Below are positions 7,561 through 18,001 of a stretch of DNA of 43,099 nt, piece by piece. The position numbers and the translations under genes are program-made. The notes under the pieces are model-generated. The model made no database searches, was not told the origin of the DNA, and saw only the letters and a program-made list of their open reading frames with translations. Position 1 is the first letter of the stretch. Each line of letters starts with the position of its first letter. The DNA is from CAZBBB01 sp964490005 (GTDB lineage: Bacteria > Planctomycetota > B15-G4), in contig CAZBBB010000018.1 of NCBI GenBank assembly GCA_964490005.1, forward strand, positions 1 through 43,099. Direction: 5' to 3'.

Positions 7561-8899
7561 CGATGTCTCCCGCTCCCATGACCACGCACAGATCGCCGGG
7601 CGCGAGCGCGTCGCTCACGCCCGCGAGGGCCGCCGACGCCGGCCCGACGCGCGCGGCGCGCGGACCGAGCGCGCCGGCCAGCGCCTCGATCAGCGCCTGC
7701 GCCCGTTCGGGCCGGCGGTCGCGGGCCACGAAGATATCGCACAGCAGCACCCGGTCGAAGGCCTGCAGGCTGCGCGCGAAGTCGTCGAGGAAATCGGCCG
7801 TGCGGCTGACCTGATGCGGCTGGAAGACGGCCACGAGGCGGCGGCCGGGAAAGCGCGCCCGCAGCGCCGCGGCCGCCGCGGCCAGCGCGTCGGGATGATG
7901 CGCAAAGTCGTCGAAGACGCGCACGCCGGCGGGGGCCGGTCCGCGGCCGTCGGTGGTGCCCAGGTCCTGCAGGCGGCGCGCCACCCCGCCGAAGCTCGCC
8001 ACGTGCGGGAGCAGGTCGGCCAGCGGCAGGCCCTGCGCCAGCGCGGCCAGCAGGCCCAGACGCAGGTTCTCGAGGTTGTGGCGGCCCGGCAGCGCCCAGC
8101 GGAAGGCGCCGCCGCCGAAGCCGGGCGCCTGCACCGTGCCCGTCCAGCCGTCGGCGTGCTCGACCAGGTCGACCAACTGCAATCGCTCGGCCGCCGGCCA
8201 CACGCGTGCGCCGACCGGCAGCGGCCCGGGATGCAAGTCGGCCGGCACGCCGGGCCCGCAGACGAGCGTGCCGTTCTCGGGCAGGCGCGCCGCGAAGCTC
8301 GCGAAGGCGGCCCGCACGCCGGCCGCGTCGACGAAGCAGTCGAGGTGGTCGGGCTCGATGCCGGTGATGATCGCGGTGCGCCAGGGCAGGTTCAGGAAGG
8401 AGCGGTCGAACTCGCAGGCCTCGGCCACGAAGGACGGCCCCTCGCCCCAGCCCGCGGCGCCCGGCAGGCTCAGCGGTCGGCCGCCGACGATCCAGCCCGG
8501 GTCGGCGCCGGCGCCGCGCAGCAGGTGGGTCACGAGAGCGGTCGTGGTGGTCTTGCCGTGCGTGCCGGCGACCGCGATGCCCTGACGCTCGGACATCAAC
8601 CGCCCGAGCGCTTCGCTGTACTTGAGCACCGGCAGGCGCCGCTCGGCGGCCGCGCGCAGTTCGGGGTTGCCGTCGGGCACCGCGACGGAACGGATGAGCA
8701 GTTCGGCGTCGGCGACGTGCTCGGGCGAGTGTCCGCGGCGCACGGCCACGCCGTGCCGCTCGAAGTGGGCCACGTCGAGCGAGGCGCTGCTGTCGCTGCC
8801 CGAGACCCGCAGTCCGCGGTCGGCGAGCAGGCACGCGATCGCCGACACGCCGCCCCCACCCAGGCCCACGCAATGGATGCGCCGCGGCCAGGCCTTCAT
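7508..8899 (-). CDS. murC: UDP-N-acetylmuramate--L-alanine ligase MurC
   Basis: ATP-dependent Mur ligase adding L-Ala to UDP-MurNAc. 463 aa, typical. A Rossmann motif G-L-G-G-G-G lies near residue 12, the ATP P-loop G-T-H-G-K-T-T at 112-118, E-A-C-E-F-D-R-S-F at 160-168, D-H-L-D at 184-187, and D-D-F-A-H-H-P plus F-Q-P-H-Q in the C-terminal domain. The E-A-C-E-F-D-R-S-F form, in place of the commoner E-A-D-E-S-D, is one I associate with planctomycete MurC. Mpl is a paralogue with similar motifs, but the position between murG and murB supports MurC. The ATG at 8899 overlaps the murG stop (ATGA). The frame is open upstream, but that part is murG out of frame. Confidence 0.93.
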   Translation of the reverse strand: MKAWPRRIHCVGLGGGGVSAIACLLADRGLRVSGSDSSASLDVAHFERHGVAVRRGHSPEHVADAELLIRSVAVPDGNPELRAAAERRLPVLKYSEALGRLMSERQGIAVAGTHGKTTTTALVTHLLRGAGADPGWIVGGRPLSLPGAAGWGEGPSFVAEACEFDRSFLNLPWRTAIITGIEPDHLDCFVDAAGVRAAFASFAARLPENGTLVCGPGVPADLHPGPLPVGARVWPAAERLQLVDLVEHADGWTGTVQAPGFGGGAFRWALPGRHNLENLRLGLLAALAQGLPLADLLPHVASFGGVARRLQDLGTTDGRGPAPAGVRVFDDFAHHPDALAAAAAALRARFPGRRLVAVFQPHQVSRTADFLDDFARSLQAFDRVLLCDIFVARDRRPERAQALIEALAGALGPRAARVGPASAALAGVSDALAPGDLCVVMGAGDIDGLAGRLAGPTAGDGAG

Positions 8900-9948
8900 C
8901 GCGCGCCCGCCGCGAGCACGATCGCCGCCACCTCGGCCGCCGCGCGCGGTCGGGCCTGGCCGCGGGCCGCCGCGCCCATCTCGGGCAGGCGCGTCAGCGC
9001 CCGGCCGAGCAGTTCCGGCACGCTGCGCCGGCCGCTCGGGTCGTCGGGCGGAACGATGAACGCGCCGCCCGCGCGCACCAAGCCCTCGGCGTTCGCCGCC
9101 TGGTGGCGGTCGGCGTGGTGCGGGTAGGGCACGAGCACCGACGGCGTGCCGCTGCACGCCAGTTCGGCGATCGTGCCGGCGCCCGCCCGGCAGACGGCGA
9201 CGTCGGCGAGGCACCACGCGCTCGCCATGTCGGCCACGAAGGCGCGTCGCGTCACGGGCACGTCCCCCGACGTGGGCACGGCGGCCGTCGCCTGCTCGCC
9301 GCAGATGTGCAGCACCTGCCAGGGACGGCCGTCGGCGAGGAGCACGTCCACGATCGCGGGCAGCAGCGCGTTGAGGTCGGCGGCGCCCTGGCTGCCGCCC
9401 ATGAGCAGCAGCGTCGCGCGCTCGGGCGAGAGATCCAGCGCGCGCGCGGCGGCACGCCGGTCGACGGCGTCGAGCGGCGAGACGGGATTGCCGGTGACGT
9501 GGGTGCCGAGCCGCCCGCGCGGCATGTCGGGCGCGTCGACGGCCAGACAGGCGTGCTCGACGCGCCGGGCGAGCAGCCGCTGCACTTTGCCCGGACGTGC
9601 GTTCTGCTCGACGAGCACCGAGTGCCGGCCGAAGAACCCGGTGAGCACGGCCGGCACCGAGACCCAGCCGCCGAGCACGACGATCGACTGCGGGTCGTAG
9701 CGCCGGATGGCGGCGCGCCAGCGCACCGTCGCGCGGGCCCACGCGAGCACGTCGAAGGGCCCGGGCCGGCTGCGGTCTCCGAACAGCTCCTCGCAGGACA
9801 GCGCGTGCGGCGCGAGCAGCGCGCGCTCGACCGGCCGCCCCGCGATCAGGAACAGCGTCTCGTGCCCGGCGCGACGCAGTTCGCGCGCGACGGCGACGCC
9901 CGGGGCCACGTGGCCGCCGGTGCCGCCGCCGAGGAACGCAACCCGCAC
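8896..9948 (-). CDS. murG: Undecaprenyl-PP-MurNAc-pentapeptide GlcNAc transferase MurG
   Basis: Peripheral inner-membrane GT28 glycosyltransferase that turns lipid I into lipid II. 350 aa. The N-terminal G-G-G-T-G-G-H loop (residues 8-14) binds the lipid diphosphate. G-N-P-V and G-G-S-Q-G-A mark the domain junction and second G-loop. C-R-A-G-A-G-T-I-A-E-L and P-Y-P-H-H-A-D-R-H-Q form the UDP-GlcNAc site. The start is GTG at 9948, 16 nt after the LysM gene; no strong Shine-Dalgarno is seen. The stop overlaps the murC start by 4 nt. Confidence 0.95.
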   Translation of the reverse strand: MRVAFLGGGTGGHVAPGVAVARELRRAGHETLFLIAGRPVERALLAPHALSCEELFGDRSRPGPFDVLAWARATVRWRAAIRRYDPQSIVVLGGWVSVPAVLTGFFGRHSVLVEQNARPGKVQRLLARRVEHACLAVDAPDMPRGRLGTHVTGNPVSPLDAVDRRAAARALDLSPERATLLLMGGSQGAADLNALLPAIVDVLLADGRPWQVLHICGEQATAAVPTSGDVPVTRRAFVADMASAWCLADVAVCRAGAGTIAELACSGTPSVLVPYPHHADRHQAANAEGLVRAGGAFIVPPDDPSGRRSVPELLGRALTRLPEMGAAARGQARPRAAAEVAAIVLAAGAR

Positions 9949-9964
9949 GAGGCCGCCGCGCGCG

Positions 9965-10675
9965 TCAGGGAATGATGAGCGTCTGGCCGATCTTGAGGTC
10001 GTCCATGCTCTTCAGGACCTGCTTGTTGGCCTCGTAGACTTCGGCCGCCTTCGTGGCGCTGCCCAGATACTTGCGCGCGATGCCGCCGAGCGTGTCGCCC
10101 TTGACCACCGTGTGGGTGCGCGCGCCCGAGGGACGGGCGCTGGCGGCGGGCGTCGACGCCGTCGATGCGGGCGCGGCCTGCGCGGCCGCCGGCGCGCCGG
10201 GCGTCACGCGGATGACCTGGCCGATCTGCAGCCGGCGGGGATCGAGGCCGGGGTTCCAGGCCACGAGCTGCTCCCACTTGCTCGGCGAACCGAGATACTT
10301 GGCGGCGACGTCGGACAGCGTCTCGCCCTTGGCGATCGCGTGCGTGCCGGTGCCCGCGCCGGCTCCCGCGGCCGGCGCGGCGGGCGGCGCGGCGAGCACG
10401 CCGGGTGCCGCGCCGCTGCTGCGCTCGCCGGGATACTGCACGCCGCCCTCGCTCCACGTGAAGGGCGTGTCGGGCAGGATGGGTTTGATGCGCACCGCGG
10501 GCGAGACCTGCAGTTCGCCGGACGTCGACGACGAGCGCAACGGCGTGCCGCTGTCGATCACCTCCGGCAGCGCGGCGGCCTCCTCGCCGCCGAATCCGCC
10601 CTGCATCGCGATGACGAGCAGCAGCCCTCCGACGAGAACCACCGCGAACAGACCGTACTTCTCCACGTCACTCAT
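9965..10675 (-). CDS. Membrane-anchored protein with two LysM domains
   Basis: 236 aa. A single hydrophobic segment at about 8-26 with a short cytoplasmic N-terminus suggests an inner-membrane anchor with the rest periplasmic. A proline/alanine-rich spacer follows. LysM domain 1 spans about 111-158 and LysM domain 2 about 187-236 at the extreme C-terminus; both have the Y/H-x-V-x-K-G-D/E-T-L pattern. LysM binds GlcNAc-containing glycans such as peptidoglycan. No hydrolase domain is present. Its place between ftsW and murG suggests a role at the site of wall synthesis, but the function is unknown. Start ATG 10675 is preferred; a GTG at 10690 would add five residues. Confidence 0.8.
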   Translation of the reverse strand: MSDVEKYGLFAVVLVGGLLLVIAMQGGFGGEEAAALPEVIDSGTPLRSSSTSGELQVSPAVRIKPILPDTPFTWSEGGVQYPGERSSGAAPGVLAAPPAAPAAGAGAGTGTHAIAKGETLSDVAAKYLGSPSKWEQLVAWNPGLDPRRLQIGQVIRVTPGAPAAAQAAPASTASTPAASARPSGARTHTVVKGDTLGGIARKYLGSATKAAEVYEANKQVLKSMDDLKIGQTLIIP

Positions 10676-10702
10676 GTCCGACCCAACCACCGCACGGGCA
10701 TC

Positions 10703-11875
10703 TCAAGGGCCGGGCTCGCCCCGGTGCGTCAACGAGGCGGCCCAGCGGGCATCGACCACGGGATCATCCTCCGGCCGACGGGCCAATCCAAGCAGCAAAC
10801 CGGTCGAAACGCAGAGGATCAGCAGCGAGGTTCCGCCGGCGCTGAGGAAGGGCAGCGGCAGTCCCTTGTTGGGCGCGAGCTTGGTCACGACGGCGATGTT
10901 GAGCACGGCCTGCACGCCCACCTGCAGCAGCAGGCCGGTGCCCGCCACGAAGGCGAAGCGGCTGCGCAAGCCGACCACCAGGCGCACGCCCTGCCACAGG
11001 AAACAGGCGTACAGGGCGATCAGGCCGGCGGTGCCGAGCAGACCGAGTTCCTCGCCGATCACGGCGAACAGGAAGTCGTCTTCGGCTTCGGGGAGAAAGC
11101 CCCATGAGCCGCGCCCGGAGGCCAGGCCGCTGCCCAGCAGGCCGCCGCTGCCCAGCGTCGTGAGCGCCTGGCGGACCTGATCGTCGGCGCCCGCGCCCAG
11201 GAAACTCGTGATGCGATCGCGGAAGTGCCCCAGGAACATCCAGGCCGCCGTGCAGATCAGGGCCATGGTCGGCAGGAAGAAGGCCAGCAGATGGCGGCTG
11301 CGCGCGCCGCCGACCCACATCACGACGACGCCCATGAACAGCAGGTAGACCGCGCTGCCGAAGTCCGGCTCGAGGAACACCAGCACCGCCGGCAGCCCGG
11401 CCAGGGCGAAGGGCAGCAGCACGCCGCGCCGCAGTTCGGCCACGCGGTCGCGGCTGGCGGCCATCCAGGCCGAGATCATCAGGATCGTGGCCAGCCGCGC
11501 CCATTCGCTGGGCTGGAACGAGACGCCCCCGAAGTCGAACCAGCGCCGGCTGCCGTTGCGCACCTCGCCGAACAGCAGCACGCCCAGCAGCAGCGCGACG
11601 CCCAGCCCCCAGGCCGGCCAGGCGGCGCGGTAGACCCAGTGCACCGGCAGGCGCAGCACGATCAGGAAGGCCAGCAGCGCGATGAGCACCTTCTTCAGGT
11701 GGCTGGCGAGCGGCACGAGCAGCGCCAGTTCGTCGCCGTCGCCGCGCAGCTGGCGCATCGCCGAGGCCGACCAGACCATCACGATGCCCACGGCGATGAG
11801 CGCCAGCATCGCACCCGTGAGCCGCCGGCTCGCGACGGCGAGTTCCTCGGTCGAACTGAGGCGCGGAGACTTCAT
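10703..11875 (-). CDS. ftsW: Peptidoglycan glycosyltransferase FtsW (SEDS family)
   Basis: Polytopic SEDS polymerase that links lipid II into glycan strands at the septum with its partner FtsI. 390 aa with about ten membrane segments. Family hallmarks: Q-P-S-E-W near residue 121, E-P-D-F-G near 170, G-G-L-L-G-S-G-L followed by F-L-P-E-A-E-D-D-F-L-F-A-V-I-G-E-E-L-G, and N-K-G-L-P-L-P-F-L-S-A-G-G-T-S-L-L near the C-terminus. The F-L-P-E-x-x-x-D-F pattern and the dcw position argue for FtsW over RodA. The canonical S-Y-G-G-S-S reads S-A-G-G-T-S here. Confidence 0.93.
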   Translation of the reverse strand: MKSPRLSSTEELAVASRRLTGAMLALIAVGIVMVWSASAMRQLRGDGDELALLVPLASHLKKVLIALLAFLIVLRLPVHWVYRAAWPAWGLGVALLLGVLLFGEVRNGSRRWFDFGGVSFQPSEWARLATILMISAWMAASRDRVAELRRGVLLPFALAGLPAVLVFLEPDFGSAVYLLFMGVVVMWVGGARSRHLLAFFLPTMALICTAAWMFLGHFRDRITSFLGAGADDQVRQALTTLGSGGLLGSGLASGRGSWGFLPEAEDDFLFAVIGEELGLLGTAGLIALYACFLWQGVRLVVGLRSRFAFVAGTGLLLQVGVQAVLNIAVVTKLAPNKGLPLPFLSAGGTSLLILCVSTGLLLGLARRPEDDPVVDARWAASLTHRGEPGP

Positions 11876-11897
11876 CGCGGTGTCCGGCTCCGGGCGT

Positions 11898-13022
11898 TCA
11901 CGTGATCGCCAGACTGGCGAGCCCGCCCGCGGCGCACAGCACCGAGAGGATCCAGAAGCGCGCCGTGATGCGCGTCTCGGGCATGCCGCCGAACTGGAAA
12001 TGATGGTGCAGCGGCGCGCAGCGCAGCAGGCGCCGGCCGCCCGTCGCGCGGAAGAATCCCACCTGGGCGATGACCGACAGCGCCTCGACCACGAACACGC
12101 CGCCGACGAGCATCAGCACCAGCTCCTGCTTGGCGACGATCGCGACGTAGCCGAGCAGGCTGCCGAGCGGCAGCGAGCCGGTGTCGCCCATGTACACCAG
12201 CGCGGGCGCCGCGTTGAACCACAGAAAGCCCAGCGTCGACCCCGCCATCGCCGCGCAGAACACCGCCATCTCCTGGCTGAAGGGCACGTAGAGCAGCGAG
12301 CGGTCGGGCACCAGGCTCTCGGCGCGGCCGACCGTGACGCAGATGGCGGCCATGGCGAGCGCGGCGACGGTCATCGTGCCGGCGGCGAGGCCGTCCATGC
12401 CGTCGGTCAGGTTCACGGCGTTGCTCGTGCCGGTGACGACCAGCAGCGCCAGCAGCACGTGGAACGCGCCGCCCCAGACCGTCAGGTCGAGCGAGAGGCC
12501 GCCGGTGAAGGGGATGTGCAGCGCGAGCAGCTGTTCGGCGTTGGGCTGCAGCTTGAAGATCCAGGTGATGCCGACGGCCACCGCGAGCGCGATGAGCAGC
12601 TGCAGCGCCGACTTGGCCTTCGCGGTGAGGCCGCGGCGATGGCGGCGCGTGAGCTTGGTCCAGTCGTCGATGAAGCCGATGAAGCCGAAGCCCAGCGTCG
12701 AGAGCAGTCCGAGTCGCACGTAGGCGTTGTCGAGGTCGCCGCAGACGAGACCCGCCGCGAGGATCGCGCCCACGATCATCACGCCGCCCATGGTGGGCGT
12801 CGGCGCCTTCTTCGCGTTGATCTCGTTGAGGCGCGGGGCGTCGGTGTTCGTCTCGACCTCGAGGAACTGCCGGCCGCGCAGCCAGACCAGCAGACGCGGC
12901 CCGAGCAGCAGCGCCGTGCCGAAGGCCAGGCCGGCGGCGAGCGCGGTGCGGAAGGCCAGCGATCCGAAGCGGGCGGCGCCGGGCCAGTCGGCCAGCAGGC
13001 GCTCGATCCACCACAGGATCAC
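11898..13022 (-). CDS. mraY: Phospho-N-acetylmuramoyl-pentapeptide transferase MraY
   Basis: Integral membrane enzyme transferring phospho-MurNAc-pentapeptide to undecaprenyl phosphate, giving lipid I. 374 aa with about ten membrane segments. Conserved elements: P-T-P-T-M-G-G near the first cytoplasmic loop, the D-D-W aspartates, N-A-V-N-L-T-D-G-M-D-G-L-A, M-G-D-T-G-S-L-P-L-G, and the A-P-L-H-H-H-F-Q histidine loop. The GTG at 13022 overlaps the murF stop (GTGA), so the protein begins V/M-I-L-W-W-I-E-R; upstream sequence in this frame belongs to murF out of frame. ftsW follows 22 nt later, with no murD between. Confidence 0.95.
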   Translation of the reverse strand: MILWWIERLLADWPGAARFGSLAFRTALAAGLAFGTALLLGPRLLVWLRGRQFLEVETNTDAPRLNEINAKKAPTPTMGGVMIVGAILAAGLVCGDLDNAYVRLGLLSTLGFGFIGFIDDWTKLTRRHRRGLTAKAKSALQLLIALAVAVGITWIFKLQPNAEQLLALHIPFTGGLSLDLTVWGGAFHVLLALLVVTGTSNAVNLTDGMDGLAAGTMTVAALAMAAICVTVGRAESLVPDRSLLYVPFSQEMAVFCAAMAGSTLGFLWFNAAPALVYMGDTGSLPLGSLLGYVAIVAKQELVLMLVGGVFVVEALSVIAQVGFFRATGGRRLLRCAPLHHHFQFGGMPETRITARFWILSVLCAAGGLASLAIT

Positions 13023-14391
13023 GCCACGTGCGCCGAGACGTCGACGAGGCGACTGACGAGCCGATCGAGCGCGACGCCCCGACTGGCCTTCAGCAGGATC
13101 ACGTCGCCGCCGCGCAACTCGCCGAGCAGCAGCGTGGCGGCCTGATCGAGGTCGGCGCAGACGCTCACGTGCGCCGCCGACAGCCCGCCCTCGAGCGCCC
13201 CGGCGAGCAGGTCGTCGGCGCGCCGGCCCACGGCGATCACGCGCGCGGGGCGCGCGCGGCCCAGCTGCCGTCCGGCGGCGGCGTGCAGCGCCGCGCTGGC
13301 CGTGCCGAGTTCGAGCATCTCGCCGGCGACGACGATCAGCCGTCCGCCGAGCTGCAATTCGGAGACGGTCGCGAGGGCCGCCGCGAAGGAGCCCGGGTTG
13401 GCGTTGTAGGTGTCGTCGATGACGGTGATGTCGGCGAGGCGGCGCACGGCGAGGCGCCCGGGCGGGCTGGCGACGTGCGCGAGGGCCGCGGCGGCGGCCG
13501 GCAGCGCGACGCCCGCGACCTGCGCCGCCGCGAGCGCGGCGAGCGCGTTGCTCGCCGCGTGCCGTCCGAGCAGCGACAGGCGCACGGGCAGCCGTCCATC
13601 GAGCCGGAAGCTCGTGCCCGAGGCGTCGCAACGCACGTCGGTGGCGACCAGGTCGGCCTCGGCCGAGCAGCCGAAGGACACGACCCGACCGGGCGCGCGT
13701 TCGGCGAGCGCGTCGAAGGACGGGTCGTCGCGGTTCAGGATCGAGACGCGGCGCCCGACGAGCCCCTCGAGCAGGCAGCCCTTTTCGGCGCGCACGCCCT
13801 CGACGGTGCCGAGGCCCGCCAGGTGTCCGGCGCCCACGTTGGTGATGATGCCGACCTCGGGCCGCGCGAGCGCCGTGAGCGCCGCGATCTCGCCCGGGGC
13901 GTTGGTGCCGATCTCGACCACGGCCGCGCGCGTGCCGGGCGCGATGCGCAGCAGCGTGAGCGGCACGCCGACGGAATTGTTGTACGAACGCGCCGACGCG
14001 ACGGTGGGCAGGCCGGCGCCGAGCGCGGCCGCGGCGAGTTCCTTGGTGGTCGTCTTGCCGTTCGTGCCGGTGATCCCGACCACCAGCGGGCCGCCGTGAT
14101 CGACGGTGTCGCCGCGCGCGTCGGCGCCGAGCCGGCCGAGCGCCGCCAGCGTGTCGGGCACCAGGATCGCGGGGGCGATGCCCGGCTCCAGGCGCGAGAC
14201 GATGACGGCGGCGGCGCCGGCCGCCAGCGCGCGGCCGGCGTAGAGGTGTCCGTCGTGGTGCTCGCCCCGCAGGCACAGGAAGGCGTCGCCGCGCTCGACC
14301 GTGCGCGAATCGGTGTGCACGCGTCCGACCGGACGCTCTCCGCCGCCGCCCACCAGGCGGCCGCCCGTGATCTCGGCGACGCGCGCCAGGT

Positions 14392-14404
<13 letters not shown>
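13019..14404 (-). CDS. murF: UDP-MurNAc-tripeptide--D-alanyl-D-alanine ligase MurF
   Basis: Adds D-Ala-D-Ala to complete the UDP-MurNAc-pentapeptide. 461 aa. The ATP site G-I-T-G-T-N-G-K-T-T-T is at 110-120; E-I-G-T-N-A-P-G-E-I, the N-V-G-A-G-H-L segment and I-D-D-T-Y-N-A-N-P-G-S are MurF-specific signatures. I chose the GTG at 14404 because GGGAGG lies about 6 nt upstream and the N-terminus then fits the family. It overlaps the end of murE by 13 nt. The frame is open far upstream through murE but without MurF content. Confidence 0.93.
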
Positions 14405-15972
<1,568 letters not shown>

Positions 15973-15997
15973 GGTGCTCCTGCTCGCCTCGCGTTGC

Positions 15998-17770
15998 TCA
16001 ACTGGCCGTCAGGCCGAAGTAGGGCACGACCTGGCGCAGGATGGCCGCCGTGATCGGCGCCACCGAGCCGGCCGCGTACCGGTGCCCCTTGGGATTGACC
16101 ACCGCGACGACCAGGCACAGCCGCGGGCGGTGCGCCGGCACCAGGGCCACGAAGGAATGGGTCTCCTTGGAGGCGTCGCGCTCGTCGACGGTCGTGCCGG
16201 TCTTGCCGGCGATGGGCAGGTCGGGAAAGCCCGCCGACTTGGACTCGCCCTGCGCGATCACCGCCGTCATGCACTCGCGGAGGAACTCGGCCGTCTCCCA
16301 CGAGAAGACCGGGCGCGGCTCGGCGATCGGGAACTCGACCCGCCGGCCGTCGCCCTCGCGCACGGCCGCCAGCAGCCGCGGCGCGCGCCAGGTCCCGTCG
16401 GCGAGGGTGGCCGTCGCCGCCGCCATCTGCAGCGGCGTGACCGCGATCTCGTGTCCGAACGAGAGCGACACGAGCGAGTAGGGCCGGCTCCAGCTCGACA
16501 GCGGCGTGAGCAGCCCGGCCGACTCGGCCGCCACGGGCAGACCGGTCTTCTGCGCCAGCCCGAGCCGCAAGAGCAGGTCGTGCAGGGGCTTCATCGCGGC
16601 CGTGTCCTTGGGCCGGTCCTCGGGCACCAGCCGCGTCAGGATGCTGGCCATGCCGACGTTGCTCGAGCGCACCATCAGCTCGACGAGGTCGAGCGAGCGG
16701 TTCACCGGGTGGGTGTCCTTCACGAGCTTGCGGCGGCCGGGGATGCGGCCCCGGGCGGGGCTGCAGTCGACGACGTCGTCGCGCTGCACGAGCCCGAGTT
16801 CGAGCGCGGCGGCCAGCATGAGCGGCTTGAAGGTCGAGCCGGGCGAGTAGACCGACTGCAGCGGTCGCAGCACCTGCGCGTCTTCGGTCCAGGTCTTCGG
16901 GTCGCCCGGGTCGAGCGTCGGGTAGCTGGCCATCGCCAGCACGTCCCCGCTCTCGATGTCGAGCAGCACGGCGCTGCCGAAGGGCGCCGAGAGTCGCCGG
17001 CAGCCGGCCGCGAGCTCCTGCTCGACCATCTGCTGCAGCAGGGCGTCGATGGTCAGCTCGACGTCGAGGCCGTCGAGCGGCGCCAGCACCGGACGGTCGA
17101 GGTCGAACAGCTTGAGGCCGCGCGCGCCCGAGAGGTAGGGCTGGCGGCCGTCGACGCCCCCGCCCAGCGTCGCCTGCAGGCCGTGTTCGAGCCCGGCGCC
17201 GCCGCGGCCGTCGGCCAGCACGAAGCCGAGCAGCGCGCCGCCCGTCGCGCCGAAGGGATGGCTGCGCTCCCAGCCGAGTTCGAGATCGACGCGCCTCAGC
17301 GGCCCGGTCGGCGAGCGCAGCGTCATGATCCGGTCGAGCGCGTCGGGGTCGTGCAGGCGCGGCCCGATGCGGACGTTGCGCCCCGTGCCGTCGGGTGCGC
17401 GCGCGACGAGCTGCTCGGCGATCGACTCGGCGGGCACGCCCACGAGCGGAGCGAGCGTCGTGCTGATCGTCTCGACGCTGGCCAGCACGGACTCGGCGCT
17501 GCGCGGCCGGCTGCCGTCATGCGTGATGCGCGGCGTCCAGGCCACGACCTGGCCGGTCGCGATCGACTCGGCCAGCGGGCGCCCGTGCCGGTCGAGGATC
17601 GCGCCGCGCGCGGCGAGCAGCGCCGCGGCGCCCTCCGTCTGCCGGTCGCGCGCCGCCGCGGCCGCCCGGCCCGGATCGGCCGCCAACCAACCCACGCGCG
17701 CGACGAGCGCGAGGAGCGCCAGGGAGACCAGGCCGACGAAGGCCATCAACAGGCGGCGCGCGCGCAGCAT
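15998..17770 (-). CDS. ftsI: Septal class B penicillin-binding protein FtsI (PBP3-like transpeptidase)
   Basis: DD-transpeptidase cross-linking septal peptidoglycan. 590 aa. A membrane anchor spans about 8-30. The class B dimerisation domain begins with R-G-A-I-L-D-R-H-G-R-P-L-A near residue 55. The transpeptidase domain has S-T-F-K with nucleophile S312, S-S-N at 369-371 and K-T-G-T at 523-526, all intact. Its position between ftsL and murE is the standard dcw order. It should pair with the FtsW encoded downstream. spoVD-like PBPs are similar, but there is no PASTA domain and the genomic position favours FtsI. Confidence 0.93.
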   Translation of the reverse strand: MLRARRLLMAFVGLVSLALLALVARVGWLAADPGRAAAAARDRQTEGAAALLAARGAILDRHGRPLAESIATGQVVAWTPRITHDGSRPRSAESVLASVETISTTLAPLVGVPAESIAEQLVARAPDGTGRNVRIGPRLHDPDALDRIMTLRSPTGPLRRVDLELGWERSHPFGATGGALLGFVLADGRGGAGLEHGLQATLGGGVDGRQPYLSGARGLKLFDLDRPVLAPLDGLDVELTIDALLQQMVEQELAAGCRRLSAPFGSAVLLDIESGDVLAMASYPTLDPGDPKTWTEDAQVLRPLQSVYSPGSTFKPLMLAAALELGLVQRDDVVDCSPARGRIPGRRKLVKDTHPVNRSLDLVELMVRSSNVGMASILTRLVPEDRPKDTAAMKPLHDLLLRLGLAQKTGLPVAAESAGLLTPLSSWSRPYSLVSLSFGHEIAVTPLQMAAATATLADGTWRAPRLLAAVREGDGRRVEFPIAEPRPVFSWETAEFLRECMTAVIAQGESKSAGFPDLPIAGKTGTTVDERDASKETHSFVALVPAHRPRLCLVVAVVNPKGHRYAAGSVAPITAAILRQVVPYFGLTAS

Positions 17771-17779
17771 CGGGGATCC

Positions 17780-18001
17780 TCAGTGTTCGGCCGCGTCGGG
17801 ATCCGCGCTCAGCGCGTTCCAGGAGCGGGCCAGCTCGAGTTCGAGAACGAGGGCGCGCCGCTGCAGCGCGGCGCGCTCGACCAGCTTGCCGTGCAGCTCG
17901 CGCGCCTCCAGGCTCGCGATCAGACGCGCGTGCACCGTCAGCAGCGCGAGCAGCAGCAGCGCCACGCCGCACAGGGCCGCGAGCGTGCCGGGCCGGATCA
18001 T
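17780..18001 (-). CDS. ftsL: FtsL-like small bitopic division protein
   Basis: 73 aa: a short N-terminus, one hydrophobic segment at about 7-25, then a periplasmic helix rich in Leu/Glu/Arg at about 27-62 with heptad-like spacing, consistent with the FtsL leucine-zipper coiled coil. FtsL bridges FtsB/FtsQ and the FtsW-FtsI synthase. The sequence itself is too short and variable for identification by motif; the call rests on size, topology and its place between rsmH and ftsI. The ATG at 18001 overlaps the rsmH stop (ATGA), and ftsI starts 9 nt downstream. Confidence 0.78.
   Translation of the reverse strand: MIRPGTLAALCGVALLLLALLTVHARLIASLEARELHGKLVERAALQRRALVLELELARSWNALSADPDAAEH

Noticed and set aside
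7508..8899. MurC could be Mpl (murein peptide ligase)
   Set aside because: Length, motifs and position between murG and murB all fit MurC, and without it the cluster would have no L-Ala-adding ligase.
10703..11875. FtsW as RodA
   Set aside because: The F-L-P-E-x-x-x-D-F motif, the dcw position and the adjacent FtsI favour FtsW.
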